The notes: generated from the letters alone by a model not told the origin. A stretch of 64,000 nt of DNA from Ohtaekwangia sp966211525 (GCA_966211525.1 CBIHOZ010000013.1:1-64000), one strand, 5' to 3'; shown: positions 19,648-27,826, counted from the first letter of the stretch. Numbers and translations are program-made.

Positions 19648-19998
19648 ATGAGAAGTGAGATGATGATTGAGACGTTGCGCCCAGATGGCAAGAAAGGCGT
19701 GGTAATGACGGAGGCACACTACAAGATGTTGTCGTCCTACATATTAGCGGCCCTTGATACCGAAGAGCCCTTTACGCTAAACCGTTTGCTGGAGAAAGTA
19801 CTGGAAGATTTTACAGAGACCATTGATAGCGACATTAACTGGTATGTGCTGCAGGTAAAACTCGACCTCGAAGCACGCGGCTTTATACGCACCATTACAC
19901 CAGCCTATAAAAAGCGACTCTTCCTGCTGAAGTTAACACGCCAGGGACAAAAACAATTGCAGCGCCAGAAACTCATGGCCGATTGGTCGGCTGAATAA
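19648..19998 (+). CDS. Small protein with a probable winged-helix fold
   Basis: 116 residues, cytoplasmic. The pattern helix (LNRLLEKVLEDF), helix (NWYVLQVKLDLEARGFI) and strand-turn-strand (ITPAYKKRLFLLKLTRQGQKQL) looks like a winged helix-turn-helix ending in the TRQGQ wing often seen in small regulators. It lacks an effector domain. The first codons are uncertain: ATGs also occur at 19660 and 19663. It precedes the NAD locus by 62 nt but appears to have its own transcription unit. Confidence 0.65.
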   Translation: MRSEMMIETLRPDGKKGVVMTEAHYKMLSSYILAALDTEEPFTLNRLLEKVLEDFTETIDSDINWYVLQVKLDLEARGFIRTITPAYKKRLFLLKLTRQGQKQLQRQKLMADWSAE

Positions 19999-20018
19999 GC
20001 GATCGTTCTTGTAGCGGC

Positions 20019-20026
20019 TATATTTG
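20019..20026 (+). promoter_or_regulatory. Predicted -7 promoter element before nrtR
   Basis: TATATTTG matches TAnnTTTG exactly and lies 34 nt before ATG 20061. No well-placed -33 TTTG was found, so the call is modest. Confidence 0.4.
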
Positions 20027-20060
20027 TTTCCCTTCCTAAAATTGCTTCTCTTTATGCAGC

Positions 20061-20744
20061 ATGAAGCAATCCATCAAAGTATCTGTTGATGCCGTTGTTT
20101 TTGGATACGACCAGGAACAGGATATTTCTATTCTTCTTATCAAACGAAAGTTCGAACCCTTTCAGAAATTCTGGGCCCTTCCCGGAGGCCTCGTGAAAGA
20201 CGAAGAGTCTCTTGAAGATGCCGTAAGACGCGAACTCAAAGAAGAAGCCGGTATAGATGTAAATTACCTTGAACAATTATATTCTTTCGGTAAACCCGAT
20301 CGTGATCCGCGCAATCGTGTAGTGTCTGTTGCCTACTTCGGCCTCGTGCGCCCTGCCGATTACCAGTTGTCTGCCGAAACGGATGCAGAAGATGTAGCGT
20401 GGTTTAGTATCAAGAAACTGCCGCGACTCGCATTCGATCACAAAACTATATTGGATATGGCCATCAAACGACTCCGTGGCAAACTTGCCTACGAGCCGAT
20501 TGGCTTTGAGTTGCTCGATAAAAAATTCCCGTTCTCCGACCTGGAGAAACTCTATCAGATTCTGCTCGACCGAGAGCTCGACCGCAGAAATTTCAAGAAG
20601 AAAATTATGAGCTACGGCTTCCTGGAAGAACTGGACGAAATCGTTCAGAAGAAATCCGGACGGCCTGCCAGATTGTTTCAGTTCAATAAAAAGAAGTATT
20701 TCGAGCTGAAAGAGAAGGGCTATAATTTTGATATTTTCTTCTGA
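20061..20744 (+). CDS. nrtR: NrtR-type transcriptional regulator of NAD metabolism (Nudix + winged helix)
   Basis: 227 residues. The N-terminal Nudix domain (about 8-140) has a complete Nudix box, GLVKDEESLEDAVRRELKEE then AGI, matching G-x5-E-x7-REUxEExGU; many NrtR proteins have lost this, so this one may still hydrolyse a nucleotide. The C-terminal half (about 145-227) is a winged helix with the segment FPFSDLEKLYQILLDRELDRRNF and RPARLFQFNKKKY. By family knowledge NrtR represses NAD salvage genes and is released by ADP-ribose. The genes that follow are NAD salvage genes, and a palindrome lies over their promoter. The gene is transcribed in the same direction, separated from nadM by 137 nt holding those sites, so it may be controlled apart from them. 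Confidence 0.88.
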   Translation: MKQSIKVSVDAVVFGYDQEQDISILLIKRKFEPFQKFWALPGGLVKDEESLEDAVRRELKEEAGIDVNYLEQLYSFGKPDRDPRNRVVSVAYFGLVRPADYQLSAETDAEDVAWFSIKKLPRLAFDHKTILDMAIKRLRGKLAYEPIGFELLDKKFPFSDLEKLYQILLDRELDRRNFKKKIMSYGFLEELDEIVQKKSGRPARLFQFNKKKYFELKEKGYNFDIFF

Positions 20745-20763
20745 TAACCAGTTGATTATATAG

Positions 20764-20784
20764 TTAATGTAAAAAATACGCAAA
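20764..20784. promoter_or_regulatory. Weaker second NrtR-like site
   Basis: TTAA-T-GTAA-AAA-ATAC-G-CAAA. The right half (ATAC-N-CAAA) is identical to that of the palindrome at 20818-20838 and the left half agrees in five of eight defined positions. The centres of the two sites are 54 bases apart, close to five helical turns, which would let bound dimers face the same way. Confidence 0.4.
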
Positions 20785-20813
20785 TTAAATGTGTGATGCG
20801 CTAACCTTATGAG

Positions 20814-20838
20814 TACATTTGCGTATATAATACACAAA
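20814..20838. promoter_or_regulatory. Promoter of the NAD operon overlapped by a putative NrtR operator
   Basis: A 21-base palindrome of the form TTTG-N-GTAT-N3-ATAC-N-CAAA occupies 20818-20838, with all eight defined pairs complementary. TACATTTG at 20814-20821 is an exact TAnnTTTG -7 element sharing four bases with the left arm, so a bound protein would block polymerase. It lies 43 nt before nadM ATG 20882, immediately after the gene for an NrtR-type protein. Assigning it to NrtR is inference from position. Confidence 0.65.
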
Positions 20839-20881
20839 TAGGAACATTTAGAACCTAAGACATTCAGTAATTATAAATCAT

Positions 20882-21781
20882 ATGAGTAAAATCGGAGTAA
20901 TTATCGCGCGCTTTCAGTCACCTTACCTGCACGAAGGACACAAGAGCCTGGTGGAAGCAGTAAAGGTAAAGCACAACACCACAGTGATCGTATTGGGAGT
21001 ATCACCCGTGCGCGGAAGCAAAAGAAACCCGCTGGATTTTCAGACACGCGAACGAATGATCAAGAAAGTATATCCTGATGTAGTGGTGTTACCGTTGTCT
21101 GACCACCCGTTGGATACAAAATGGTCGCAGAACCTGGATACATTGCTGGCCAACACCTTTCCCGGATCAAGCTTTATACTCTACGGAAGTCGCGACAGCT
21201 TCAAGAGCTATTACTCCGGCAACAACGAGACTATAGAATTACCCGAGACCGGAAACTATAGCGCTACATTGATACGCGAACAGATCAGCGATAAAGTAAT
21301 GGACTCTGAAGAATTCAGAACCGGTATCATCTATGCATACTCCAATACATACCTGAAAGTATATCCTACGGTAGATATAGCAGTATTCAGAAATGATCGC
21401 ACAGAATTACTGCTCGGCAGAAAAGACATCGATAACAAGTGGCGACTGCTGGGAGGTTTCTCTGATCCTACAGACGACAGTTACGAAGAAGCCGCAGCAC
21501 GTGAACTCAGAGAAGAGTGCGGAGACATTGTAACAACACCCATGCAGTACGAAGGCTCCTTCCGTGTAGCCGACTGGCGATACAAAAGCGAACAGGACAA
21601 GATCATCACCACACTTTTCTCAACCGACTATATAGAAGGCGAAGCACTGGGCAGCGATGATATAGCCGAAGTACGCTGGTTCACCCTTGAAACGATTCAG
21701 AAAATGATCGAAGCCGAACAAACCGCCCCCGAACACACCAAACATCTGAAAGTTCTATTAAACAAATATACCATGAAGTAG
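20882..21781 (+). CDS. nadM: Bifunctional NMN adenylyltransferase / Nudix hydrolase
   Basis: 299 residues. The N-terminal nucleotidyltransferase half (1-165) has the HxGH-type motif in FQSPYLHEGHKSLV (His17, His20) and the C-terminal phosphate-binding segment NYSATLIREQ corresponding to ISxxSxxR. It joins NMN and ATP to give NAD. The C-terminal Nudix half (about 175-299) has GGFSDPTDDS then YEEAAARELREECGD: the REx2EE core is intact, but the spacing before it is one residue longer than canonical and Asp stands for the first Glu. In the characterised NadM-Nudix fusions this domain hydrolyses ADP-ribose, which fits an operon under NrtR, whose effector is ADP-ribose. First gene behind the palindromic operator. 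Confidence 0.9.
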   Translation: MSKIGVIIARFQSPYLHEGHKSLVEAVKVKHNTTVIVLGVSPVRGSKRNPLDFQTRERMIKKVYPDVVVLPLSDHPLDTKWSQNLDTLLANTFPGSSFILYGSRDSFKSYYSGNNETIELPETGNYSATLIREQISDKVMDSEEFRTGIIYAYSNTYLKVYPTVDIAVFRNDRTELLLGRKDIDNKWRLLGGFSDPTDDSYEEAAARELREECGDIVTTPMQYEGSFRVADWRYKSEQDKIITTLFSTDYIEGEALGSDDIAEVRWFTLETIQKMIEAEQTAPEHTKHLKVLLNKYTMK

Positions 21782-21866
21782 TCCTCACCAAACTCGAAGC
21801 ACACGGCTCAAAGCTCGCAGCTTATCCAATCAGCGTAAAAATTTCCAAGTATCTAAATGAAGCACT

Positions 21867-23318
21867 ATGAAAACGAATCTTCTCTTACTCGCAGACGCTT
21901 ACAAATATTCTCACTATAAATTATACTATCCGGGAACAACGAAGATATACTCTTACCTGGAGAGTCGCGGAGGGGTGTTTGATAACACCATGTTCTATGG
22001 ATTGCAGTACTACCTCAAAGAATATCTGCAGGGACAGGCATTTACCAAAGCTGATCTCGATGAAGCAGAAGAACTGATGCACGGTGTATTTGGAAGAAGT
22101 GATGTATTTAATCGCGCCAACTTTGAGTATATATTGAACCAACACGGAGGAAAGTTACCCGTAAAGATCAAGGCCGTTCCTGAAGGCACAACCGTACCGG
22201 TAAGCAATGTGCTGATGACGATCGAGAATACTGACCCGCGCTATTTCTGGCTCACGAACTTTCTGGAGACACTGTTGATGCAAGTATGGTACCCAAGTAC
22301 AGTAGCCACTATATCGGCAACAATTCGAAATATAGTTGAACGGTATTTTGCCGAGACTGCCGATGATGCATCCGCTGCCGCGATAGACTTTGTACTAAAC
22401 GACTTTGGTTTTAGAGGTGTAAGTTCAGTAGAAAGTGCAGGCCTCGGCGGATCAGCGCACCTGGTGAGTTTCATGGGAAGTGATACCGTGGAAGCTTCAC
22501 GCTTTGCCAAACGATACTACGCAGCACAACAGGTATACGGATTATCCGTGCCTGCAACCGAACACTCCATTATGACGCTGTTAGGACAAGCCGGTGAAGC
22601 GAAAGTTTTCGACCACGTACTCAAAGCATATCCCGAAGGTATACTTTCCTGTGTGTCGGATTCCTACAATATATTCGATGCTGTTGGTGATCTGTGGGGC
22701 GGTAAATTCAGGGATGAGATTTTGCAACGCAACGGACGACTGGTAATAAGACCTGACTCCGGTGATCCTGAAAAAACATTGTTGAAAGTATATGATATAC
22801 TCTTTGAGAAATTCGGCTTCACTGTAAACTCCAAAGGATATCGGGTACTGCCTTCACAGATAAGGGTTATACAAGGCGATGGTATCAACCACGAATCTAT
22901 ACCACAGTTATATGAAAGTCTCAAGAGCAATGGTATATCTGCCGAGAACCTTGTGTTGGGAATGGGAGGAGCGTTGCTGCAGAAAATAAACCGCGATACC
23001 CAAAAGTTTGCACTGAAATGTTCATACGCAGAAGTAAACGGAGAAGCGGTAGATGTACAGAAAGCACCCGTAGAAATGAATGAGACAGGCGAGATGATCA
23101 AGTCTTTCAAAACATCCAAAGCCGGTAAGCTGAAGCTCGTGCAGGAAGATGGTAAGTATAAAACCGTACGGCAGGGCGAATCTGACAACGCCGATGTATT
23201 GCAGACGGTGTTTGAGAATGGAGTGATAACCCGGGAATATACTTTCGAAGACATCCGCGCACGCGCAAAACAATCACGCGAAAGCGAACAAAAGAAACTC
23301 GCCTTGACTATAAATTGA
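21867..23318 (+). CDS. nadV: Nicotinamide phosphoribosyltransferase
   Basis: 483 residues, close to the roughly 490 of NadV/NAMPT enzymes. Recognisable segments are the N-terminal ADAYKYSHYKLYYP, FGFRGVSSVESAGLGGSAHL around residues 175-195, the VPATEHSIM loop with the catalytic-region His, DSYNIFDAV, and RPDSGDP, which binds phosphoribosyl pyrophosphate. The enzyme makes NMN from nicotinamide and PRPP, the substrate for NadM one gene upstream; Prs, one gene downstream, supplies PRPP. Spacing to nadM is 85 nt and to prs 15 nt. Nicotinate phosphoribosyltransferase is the alternative, but the YKYSHYKLYYPG start and length favour NAMPT. Confidence 0.92.
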   Translation: MKTNLLLLADAYKYSHYKLYYPGTTKIYSYLESRGGVFDNTMFYGLQYYLKEYLQGQAFTKADLDEAEELMHGVFGRSDVFNRANFEYILNQHGGKLPVKIKAVPEGTTVPVSNVLMTIENTDPRYFWLTNFLETLLMQVWYPSTVATISATIRNIVERYFAETADDASAAAIDFVLNDFGFRGVSSVESAGLGGSAHLVSFMGSDTVEASRFAKRYYAAQQVYGLSVPATEHSIMTLLGQAGEAKVFDHVLKAYPEGILSCVSDSYNIFDAVGDLWGGKFRDEILQRNGRLVIRPDSGDPEKTLLKVYDILFEKFGFTVNSKGYRVLPSQIRVIQGDGINHESIPQLYESLKSNGISAENLVLGMGGALLQKINRDTQKFALKCSYAEVNGEAVDVQKAPVEMNETGEMIKSFKTSKAGKLKLVQEDGKYKTVRQGESDNADVLQTVFENGVITREYTFEDIRARAKQSRESEQKKLALTIN

Positions 23319-23333
23319 TTATCATTGCTGTCC

Positions 23334-24257
23334 ATGGAAAACTCAATCAAAATCTACGCTACTCCCTCGGCTGTCTCACTTGGCAAAAAGATAGCTGCAC
23401 AGTTACAATTGCCGCTTCACCAGGTGCACACCGAAAAATTTTCAGATGGTGAATTGTTTGTGAGGTTCAATGAAAGTGTACGCGGGCAAACCGTATTTCT
23501 CATCAGCAAGGTAAATATGCCGTATGAGAATTTCTTTGAGATGCTGATGACGGTTGATGCAGCAAGACGATCATCGGCACGTGAAGTGGTGCTGGTGATA
23601 CCGTACCTGCCACACAGCCGGCAGGAGCGGAGAGATGGTCAGCGTACTTCCATCTCCTCGCGCATGGTAGCCGACATCATTCAGCTGATGGGTGCTGACC
23701 GCATCATTACACTCGACCTGCATACCAACGCGATTGAAGGATTTTACAAAGTACCGCTCGATCCATTGTCGTCCCTGCGGTTGTTTGTAGATCATATCCG
23801 GGATTGCAAGCGCGAACATCTTTGCCTGTGCAGTCCGGATTTCGGTGGCATCAAACGCATCAAGCAGTATAAAAAACATCTGGACGCTGAGATGGTTGTT
23901 ATCAACAAGGAACGTCTCAAAGCAAACCAGGTAGCACACATGGAAATCATCGGTGATGTAAAAGGACGCAACGTTATCATCATTGACGATCTTGTGGATA
24001 CTGCCGGAACACTTTGCAAGGCAGCTGATCTTTTGATGGAACACGGAGCCGAATCAGTTTGTGCGTATTGCACACACGGTATATTAAGCGGATCGGCATT
24101 GAAGAATCTCGAACAGTCAAGAATTGAGAAACTATATATATCTGATACCGTGGTGGAAGAACTCGATCATCCGAAGATAGAAATAGTAAGTTGTGCCGAG
24201 CTGCTTGCCAAAGCGATGGAGAACCTGATTAACAATAAAAGTTTAAGCCAGATATGA
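23334..24257 (+). CDS. prs: Ribose-phosphate pyrophosphokinase dedicated to NAD salvage
   Basis: 307 residues from ATG 23334 (a TTG three codons upstream at 23325 is also in frame). The N-terminal KIYATPSAVSLGKKIA and KFSDGELFVRFNESVRG, the catalytic segment HSRQERRDGQRTSISSRMVAD, and the PRPP loop VIIIDDLVDTAGTLCKAA are typical. It converts ribose 5-phosphate and ATP to PRPP. Housekeeping prs genes are normally elsewhere, so this copy appears to be a second one serving NadV; a search of the full genome would confirm. Its stop overlaps the next start by 4 nt (ATGA). Confidence 0.9.
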   Translation: MENSIKIYATPSAVSLGKKIAAQLQLPLHQVHTEKFSDGELFVRFNESVRGQTVFLISKVNMPYENFFEMLMTVDAARRSSAREVVLVIPYLPHSRQERRDGQRTSISSRMVADIIQLMGADRIITLDLHTNAIEGFYKVPLDPLSSLRLFVDHIRDCKREHLCLCSPDFGGIKRIKQYKKHLDAEMVVINKERLKANQVAHMEIIGDVKGRNVIIIDDLVDTAGTLCKAADLLMEHGAESVCAYCTHGILSGSALKNLEQSRIEKLYISDTVVEELDHPKIEIVSCAELLAKAMENLINNKSLSQI

Positions 24258-24694
24258 TTACCCGTGCGATTGAAAATTGCTTCCGGAATGCGCAGGAGAA
24301 AAATTGGGACAAGACCTATTGGGCGTTTGATATACATGGAACTATTCTCAAACCAAACTATCGGCGCAATGCTATATCGACCGAGTTTTATCCGTATGCA
24401 AAAGAAGTAATGCAGCTGCTGAGCAAACGCAAAGACATTGTGCGTATACTCTATACCTGTTCATACCCGAATGAGATTGAACAGTACATTGCATACTTTG
24501 CGCAGCACGATATATACTTCGATCACATCAACGATAACCCGGATGTAGGCTGTGGTGCCTATGGATATTACGAAGACAAATTCTATTTCAATGTGTTGAT
24601 GGATGACAAAGCCGGCTTCGATGGTGAAAGCGACTGGAGTGCCATTCTCGCCATGCTTCAAAAGAAAGAAATACTGGATGAAGTCAAGAATTGA
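24254..24694 (+). CDS. HAD-superfamily-like protein with a DIHGT nucleophile motif
   Basis: 146 residues. Residues 24-31, AFDIHGTI, align with the first HAD motif hhhDxDGT; the nucleophile Asp26 is kept but the second Asp, normally the acid/base, is His28. A later acidic motif, LMDDKAGFD (115-123), fits the magnesium-binding motif IV. The middle segment DIVRILYTCSYPNEIEQYI would hold motif II (here a Thr or Ser). It overlaps prs by 4 nt and the ADP-ribosylglycohydrolase gene by 17 nt, so it is translationally coupled into the NAD operon. A role in hydrolysing a nucleotide or NMN/NaMN by-product is possible; the altered motif makes the activity uncertain. Confidence 0.7.
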   Translation: MITRAIENCFRNAQEKNWDKTYWAFDIHGTILKPNYRRNAISTEFYPYAKEVMQLLSKRKDIVRILYTCSYPNEIEQYIAYFAQHDIYFDHINDNPDVGCGAYGYYEDKFYFNVLMDDKAGFDGESDWSAILAMLQKKEILDEVKN

Positions 24695-25638
24695 AAATAT
24701 AGTCGGATGTTTTTTAGGCCTGGCTATAGGCGATGCACTGGGGGTACCGGTTGAATTTAAAAGCCGTACTTATCTGAAAGCAAATCCGGTGAAGGAGATG
24801 ATCGGCTATGGTGTTTTGGGACCAGCCTTCCGGCACGTGGTCAGATGATAGTTCATTGGCGTTTTGCCTCGCGGAGTCATTGCTGCACGGATATGATCTG
24901 AACGATATAGCACAGAAGTCTGCGCAATGGATGCAAACCGGGTATTGGAGCGCTCACGATGAAGTATTTGATATAGGCGGAACAACCCGTATAGCGTTAA
25001 GCAGAATTCTTCAGGGAGAAGATGCTCGGTTTTCCGGTGAGACAGAGGAGCGGAGTAATGGTAACGGATCGTTGATGAAGATAGCACCGGCATCCCTGTA
25101 TTTCGCTAACGCGAGTGACGAAGAACTTTTTACAGCGATCAAAGCTATATCTTCCATAACACACGCGCATTTTCGCTCCGTGTTCGGCTGCTATATCTTT
25201 TCAATCTATATAGCCGAGTTGCTGAAAGGTGAAGACAAAAATATAGCACTGAAGAATACAGCAACGCGTGTCCGCGAATTTGCACGGAAGCAGGGTTTTA
25301 ACCCGAAAGAAGTAGCGTTGTATACCCGGATTCTGGAGGACATGCTTCCTTCCTTGCGCGAAGAAGATATTTACTCGGGTGGTTATGTCGTTCATACGCT
25401 GGAGGCAAGTATATGGTGCTTGTTAACAACAACCAGCTATAAAGATGCCGTGTTGAAAGCCGTAAACCTGGGCGATGACACCGATACAACGGCCTGCGTA
25501 ACCGGTGCGCTGGCAGGGCTTTACTATGGATACAGCAGCATTCCTTTTCAGTGGAGTGAACTGGTGGCGCGTAAATCGGACATTATTAAATTGGCAAACT
25601 CTTTTCAAGATTGCCTGCAGAAGAAGATATTCGCGTAA
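24678..25638 (+). pseudogene. ADP-ribosylglycohydrolase (DraG family), interrupted by a +1 frameshift
   Basis: The N-terminal part, from ATG 24678, reads MKSRIENIVGCFLGLAIGDA, then LGVPVEFKSR, the usual start of this family, and breaks at about 24818 to end at TGA. The rest continues in the next frame with QPSGTWSDDSS (the conserved metal-binding Asp pair), ERSNGNGSLMKIAP, and the C-terminal GDDTDTTACVTGALAG, whose aspartates complete the di-magnesium site. Removing one T from the run TTTT at 24814-24817 restores GYGVWDQPSGTWSDDSS, exactly the family pattern. All other regions are intact over about 320 residues. It may therefore be a sequencing or assembly error, a fresh mutation, or a programmed shift. 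The family removes ADP-ribose from proteins or other acceptors, fitting the NAD operon. Confidence 0.85.
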
Positions 25639-25650
25639 ACTATTTCGCGA

Positions 25651-27243
25651 ATGATTCTTCTTTTTCCGGGACGTCATCAACTCCTCACCAATTTTCAGTT
25701 TCAGTATATAGAACGGCTGCTGGATCACGCCAACACAAATCCCGTTACCGATATCCATGGAAATATAGTGAAGACCGATGCCATCGAGGCGATTGTCTTT
25801 GCTGTTACCTCGGCCAATCACAGCAACACGCGCAGAAACCCGTTGCCGTTTTACCTGCGGGCGCTGGCCATCCAGGAGTTTTCAAACAAGCTGAATATAC
25901 CGGCCTATATTTATGGCATTGATGATGTAGGAAATCTTTCAAGCTTCGCCAGCTATACCATTAAACGGATTCGCCACGAGAGCGAAGGCATGCTGGATAT
26001 AACACCTGCCAATACCATCGTCATCTGTTCAACGCCTGTATTGGAGATGTATAAATCGCTTGGCTTCACCATTCTTCCCGCTGAGCTCGTTGACAAAACA
26101 TCGTGGAGACATAGCACGCCTTTACCTTGGGACATCGTAGAAAAGATTGCTGCCGATGACGCATGGGACACGAATCCTGCTATCTATAAGTATATGCATG
26201 CTTCGTCTTTCAACATCTGGAAGAAGTACAAGCTGGCATCCAAAGTACAATTGCTCTTTAAAGATCGTATGATCAGCGAAGATGGTGATATCACAGGCAC
26301 ACGCGATTACAACACCTACGTGCGCCAGATGGATACCATTGCTGAATTGAAATATACCGAGACTGCTCCTTATATCCGTGCTGGTCGTATAGGCGACATA
26401 GGTTGTGCCGTAGGATCGTGGATAAAACTGGCCTGTCAGGATGAACGCCTTCGTGAGTCAGACTTCTACGGTATAGAAGTCGCACGCCATCTGTTCGATA
26501 TATGTCAGCAGCGCAAACATAACGGAGAGTTCAGAAATCCATTTGTGTTCTTCTCCCAACGCAATGCCGTAACGGGCCTGGTGTTTGATCGTGAGTCGAT
26601 GAACACAATCCATACATCATCACTTACACACGAGATTGAATCGTACGGAAGTCGCCAGGATTTGCTGGCCTTCATTAAGAATCGTTACGATGAACTGACT
26701 CATGGAGGCGTCTGGGTAAACCGCGATGTAGTAGGACCGATAAATAAAGACATGCGTGTGCTCATGCAGTTGAACCGTGAAGACGGTATACACACTAACG
26801 TTGATAAGACATTCACCAGTCGTGAACAATTAGCAGAACATCTTAATACGTTTTCTACATACGGACGCTTCCTTCGCTTTGCCAAAGACTTCCGCAGGCA
26901 CGAAGGGTATACATTGCACTATATTCTGAAGCAGATCAATGGTGACGAATATATAGAGCTATCGCTCGGTGACGCCTGTGAATTCATGAGTCGTAAAGAC
27001 TATACCGACAACTGGGAAAGCGAAATGCACGAAACCTTCACGTTCTGGAGCATCGATGACTGGAAAGTAGAACTTGAAAAAGTCGGCTTCGTAATAGCAC
27101 CAGAATCACAAGCCTATACCAACACCTGGATTGTCGACAATCGCCTGAAGGGAAAAGTAGAGCTATATATCGAACCGAACGGCAAGCTTGAAGCACTTCC
27201 TTACCCGGTTACAAATATGATTTTGATAGCGGAGAAACTTTAA
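25651..27243 (+). CDS. Nucleotidyltransferase-like / SAM-methyltransferase fusion
   Basis: 530 residues in two parts. The N-terminal part (about 1-175) starts ILLFPGRHQLLTNFQFQYIE and contains VTSANHSNTRRNPLPFYLRA, resembling the GRFQP...H and GSAN...NPF...R landmarks of NMN adenylyltransferases, but the HxGH motif itself is replaced (Gly-Arg-His-Gln-Leu-Leu-Thr). The C-terminal part (about 240-530) has a class I methyltransferase motif I, IGDIGCAVGSW (near 247), followed by a Rossmann-like segment and an acidic DFYGIEVA. It starts 12 nt after the glycohydrolase gene and ends the operon. Neither half can be assigned a substrate; the context suggests an NAD-related nucleotide or RNA cap-like end, which is inference only. 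Confidence 0.72.
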   Translation: MILLFPGRHQLLTNFQFQYIERLLDHANTNPVTDIHGNIVKTDAIEAIVFAVTSANHSNTRRNPLPFYLRALAIQEFSNKLNIPAYIYGIDDVGNLSSFASYTIKRIRHESEGMLDITPANTIVICSTPVLEMYKSLGFTILPAELVDKTSWRHSTPLPWDIVEKIAADDAWDTNPAIYKYMHASSFNIWKKYKLASKVQLLFKDRMISEDGDITGTRDYNTYVRQMDTIAELKYTETAPYIRAGRIGDIGCAVGSWIKLACQDERLRESDFYGIEVARHLFDICQQRKHNGEFRNPFVFFSQRNAVTGLVFDRESMNTIHTSSLTHEIESYGSRQDLLAFIKNRYDELTHGGVWVNRDVVGPINKDMRVLMQLNREDGIHTNVDKTFTSREQLAEHLNTFSTYGRFLRFAKDFRRHEGYTLHYILKQINGDEYIELSLGDACEFMSRKDYTDNWESEMHETFTFWSIDDWKVELEKVGFVIAPESQAYTNTWIVDNRLKGKVELYIEPNGKLEALPYPVTNMILIAEKL

Positions 27244-27339
27244 ATCCAATTGCACAGAGGTAACGAAGGAGACACAGCGCGACACATAGCTTAGTCTAAA
27301 AACAGAAACAAGCTTTGTGTAACTTCTTTTACTCTGCGT

Positions 27340-27360
27340 CCTTTGTGCAACCGGATTTTA
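27340..27360. repeat. Intergenic repeat, copy 1 (ctttgtgcaac family)
   Basis: The 21 bases CCTTTGTGCAACCGGATT plus TTA recur with two or three changes at 27943-27963; related pieces (ctttgtgtaactt, cacagaggtaacgaagg) lie just upstream at 27250-27330. The two copies flank the TPR gene on either side. The wording resembles short dispersed intergenic repeats common in Bacteroidota genomes. Confidence 0.5.
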
Positions 27361-27391
27361 TACTCTCAGAATCTAAGGACACAAAGCATGC

Positions 27392-27826
27392 TTACGAATG
27401 AATCCCATTTTGCCTTGCAAGCCTTAAAATGTCTTCTCTGTACGCAGTCATATACCCGTGTTGCAGGTCGTTTACCAGTTCTTCGAGCGTATCTTTGTAT
27501 AGTTCGGCAGGATAGCTGGAAAGATACCTGATGAGTTCGTGGATGGCATCTTCGTATTGGGCGAGCTCGACATACGCTATATATAGTCCCAGCGATGCAA
27601 GTTCAGACTTCGGGTTCAGCTGTGTTGCTTTTTTGAAATCCTCAAGGGCTAAAGTGTGGTCTCCCAGATCACCGTAGATACCGCCCCGAATCACATACAC
27701 CTTATATATACTTTCGTTACCGGGATAACGATCTAATATTTTTGACAACACTCCAATGGAGTGGTCCAAATTTCCGCTGTCCCTAAGCTCAATGGCTAAT
27801 TCGAACAAGCTCTCGATGGTCGGCAT
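27392..27826 (-). CDS. Small TPR-repeat protein
   Basis: 144 residues, cytoplasmic, with at least three TPR units: LFELAIELRDSGNLDHSIGV, VIRGGIYGDLGDHTLALEDF, and LGLYIAYVELAQYEDAIHEL. Start at ATG 27824-27826. It stands alone on the minus strand between two copies of an intergenic repeat. Similar small TPR proteins occur as accessory genes and as partners of contact-dependent toxins, but nothing here shows a partner. Confidence 0.75.
   Translation of the reverse strand: MPTIESLFELAIELRDSGNLDHSIGVLSKILDRYPGNESIYKVYVIRGGIYGDLGDHTLALEDFKKATQLNPKSELASLGLYIAYVELAQYEDAIHELIRYLSSYPAELYKDTLEELVNDLQHGYMTAYREDILRLARQNGIHS

Noticed and set aside
20277..20837. 186-codon minus-strand frame over nrtR and the operator region
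   Set aside because: Antisense to nrtR; composition (Phe/Ile-rich) and lack of any domain mark it as a shadow.
22664..23350. 228-codon minus-strand frame over nadV
   Set aside because: Fully antisense to a clear NadV gene; its Ser/Cys-rich composition is typical for a shadow frame.
20061..27243. The NAD locus as part of a prophage
   Set aside because: No integrase, capsid, tail, portal or lysis genes, and codon use looks like that of the neighbours.
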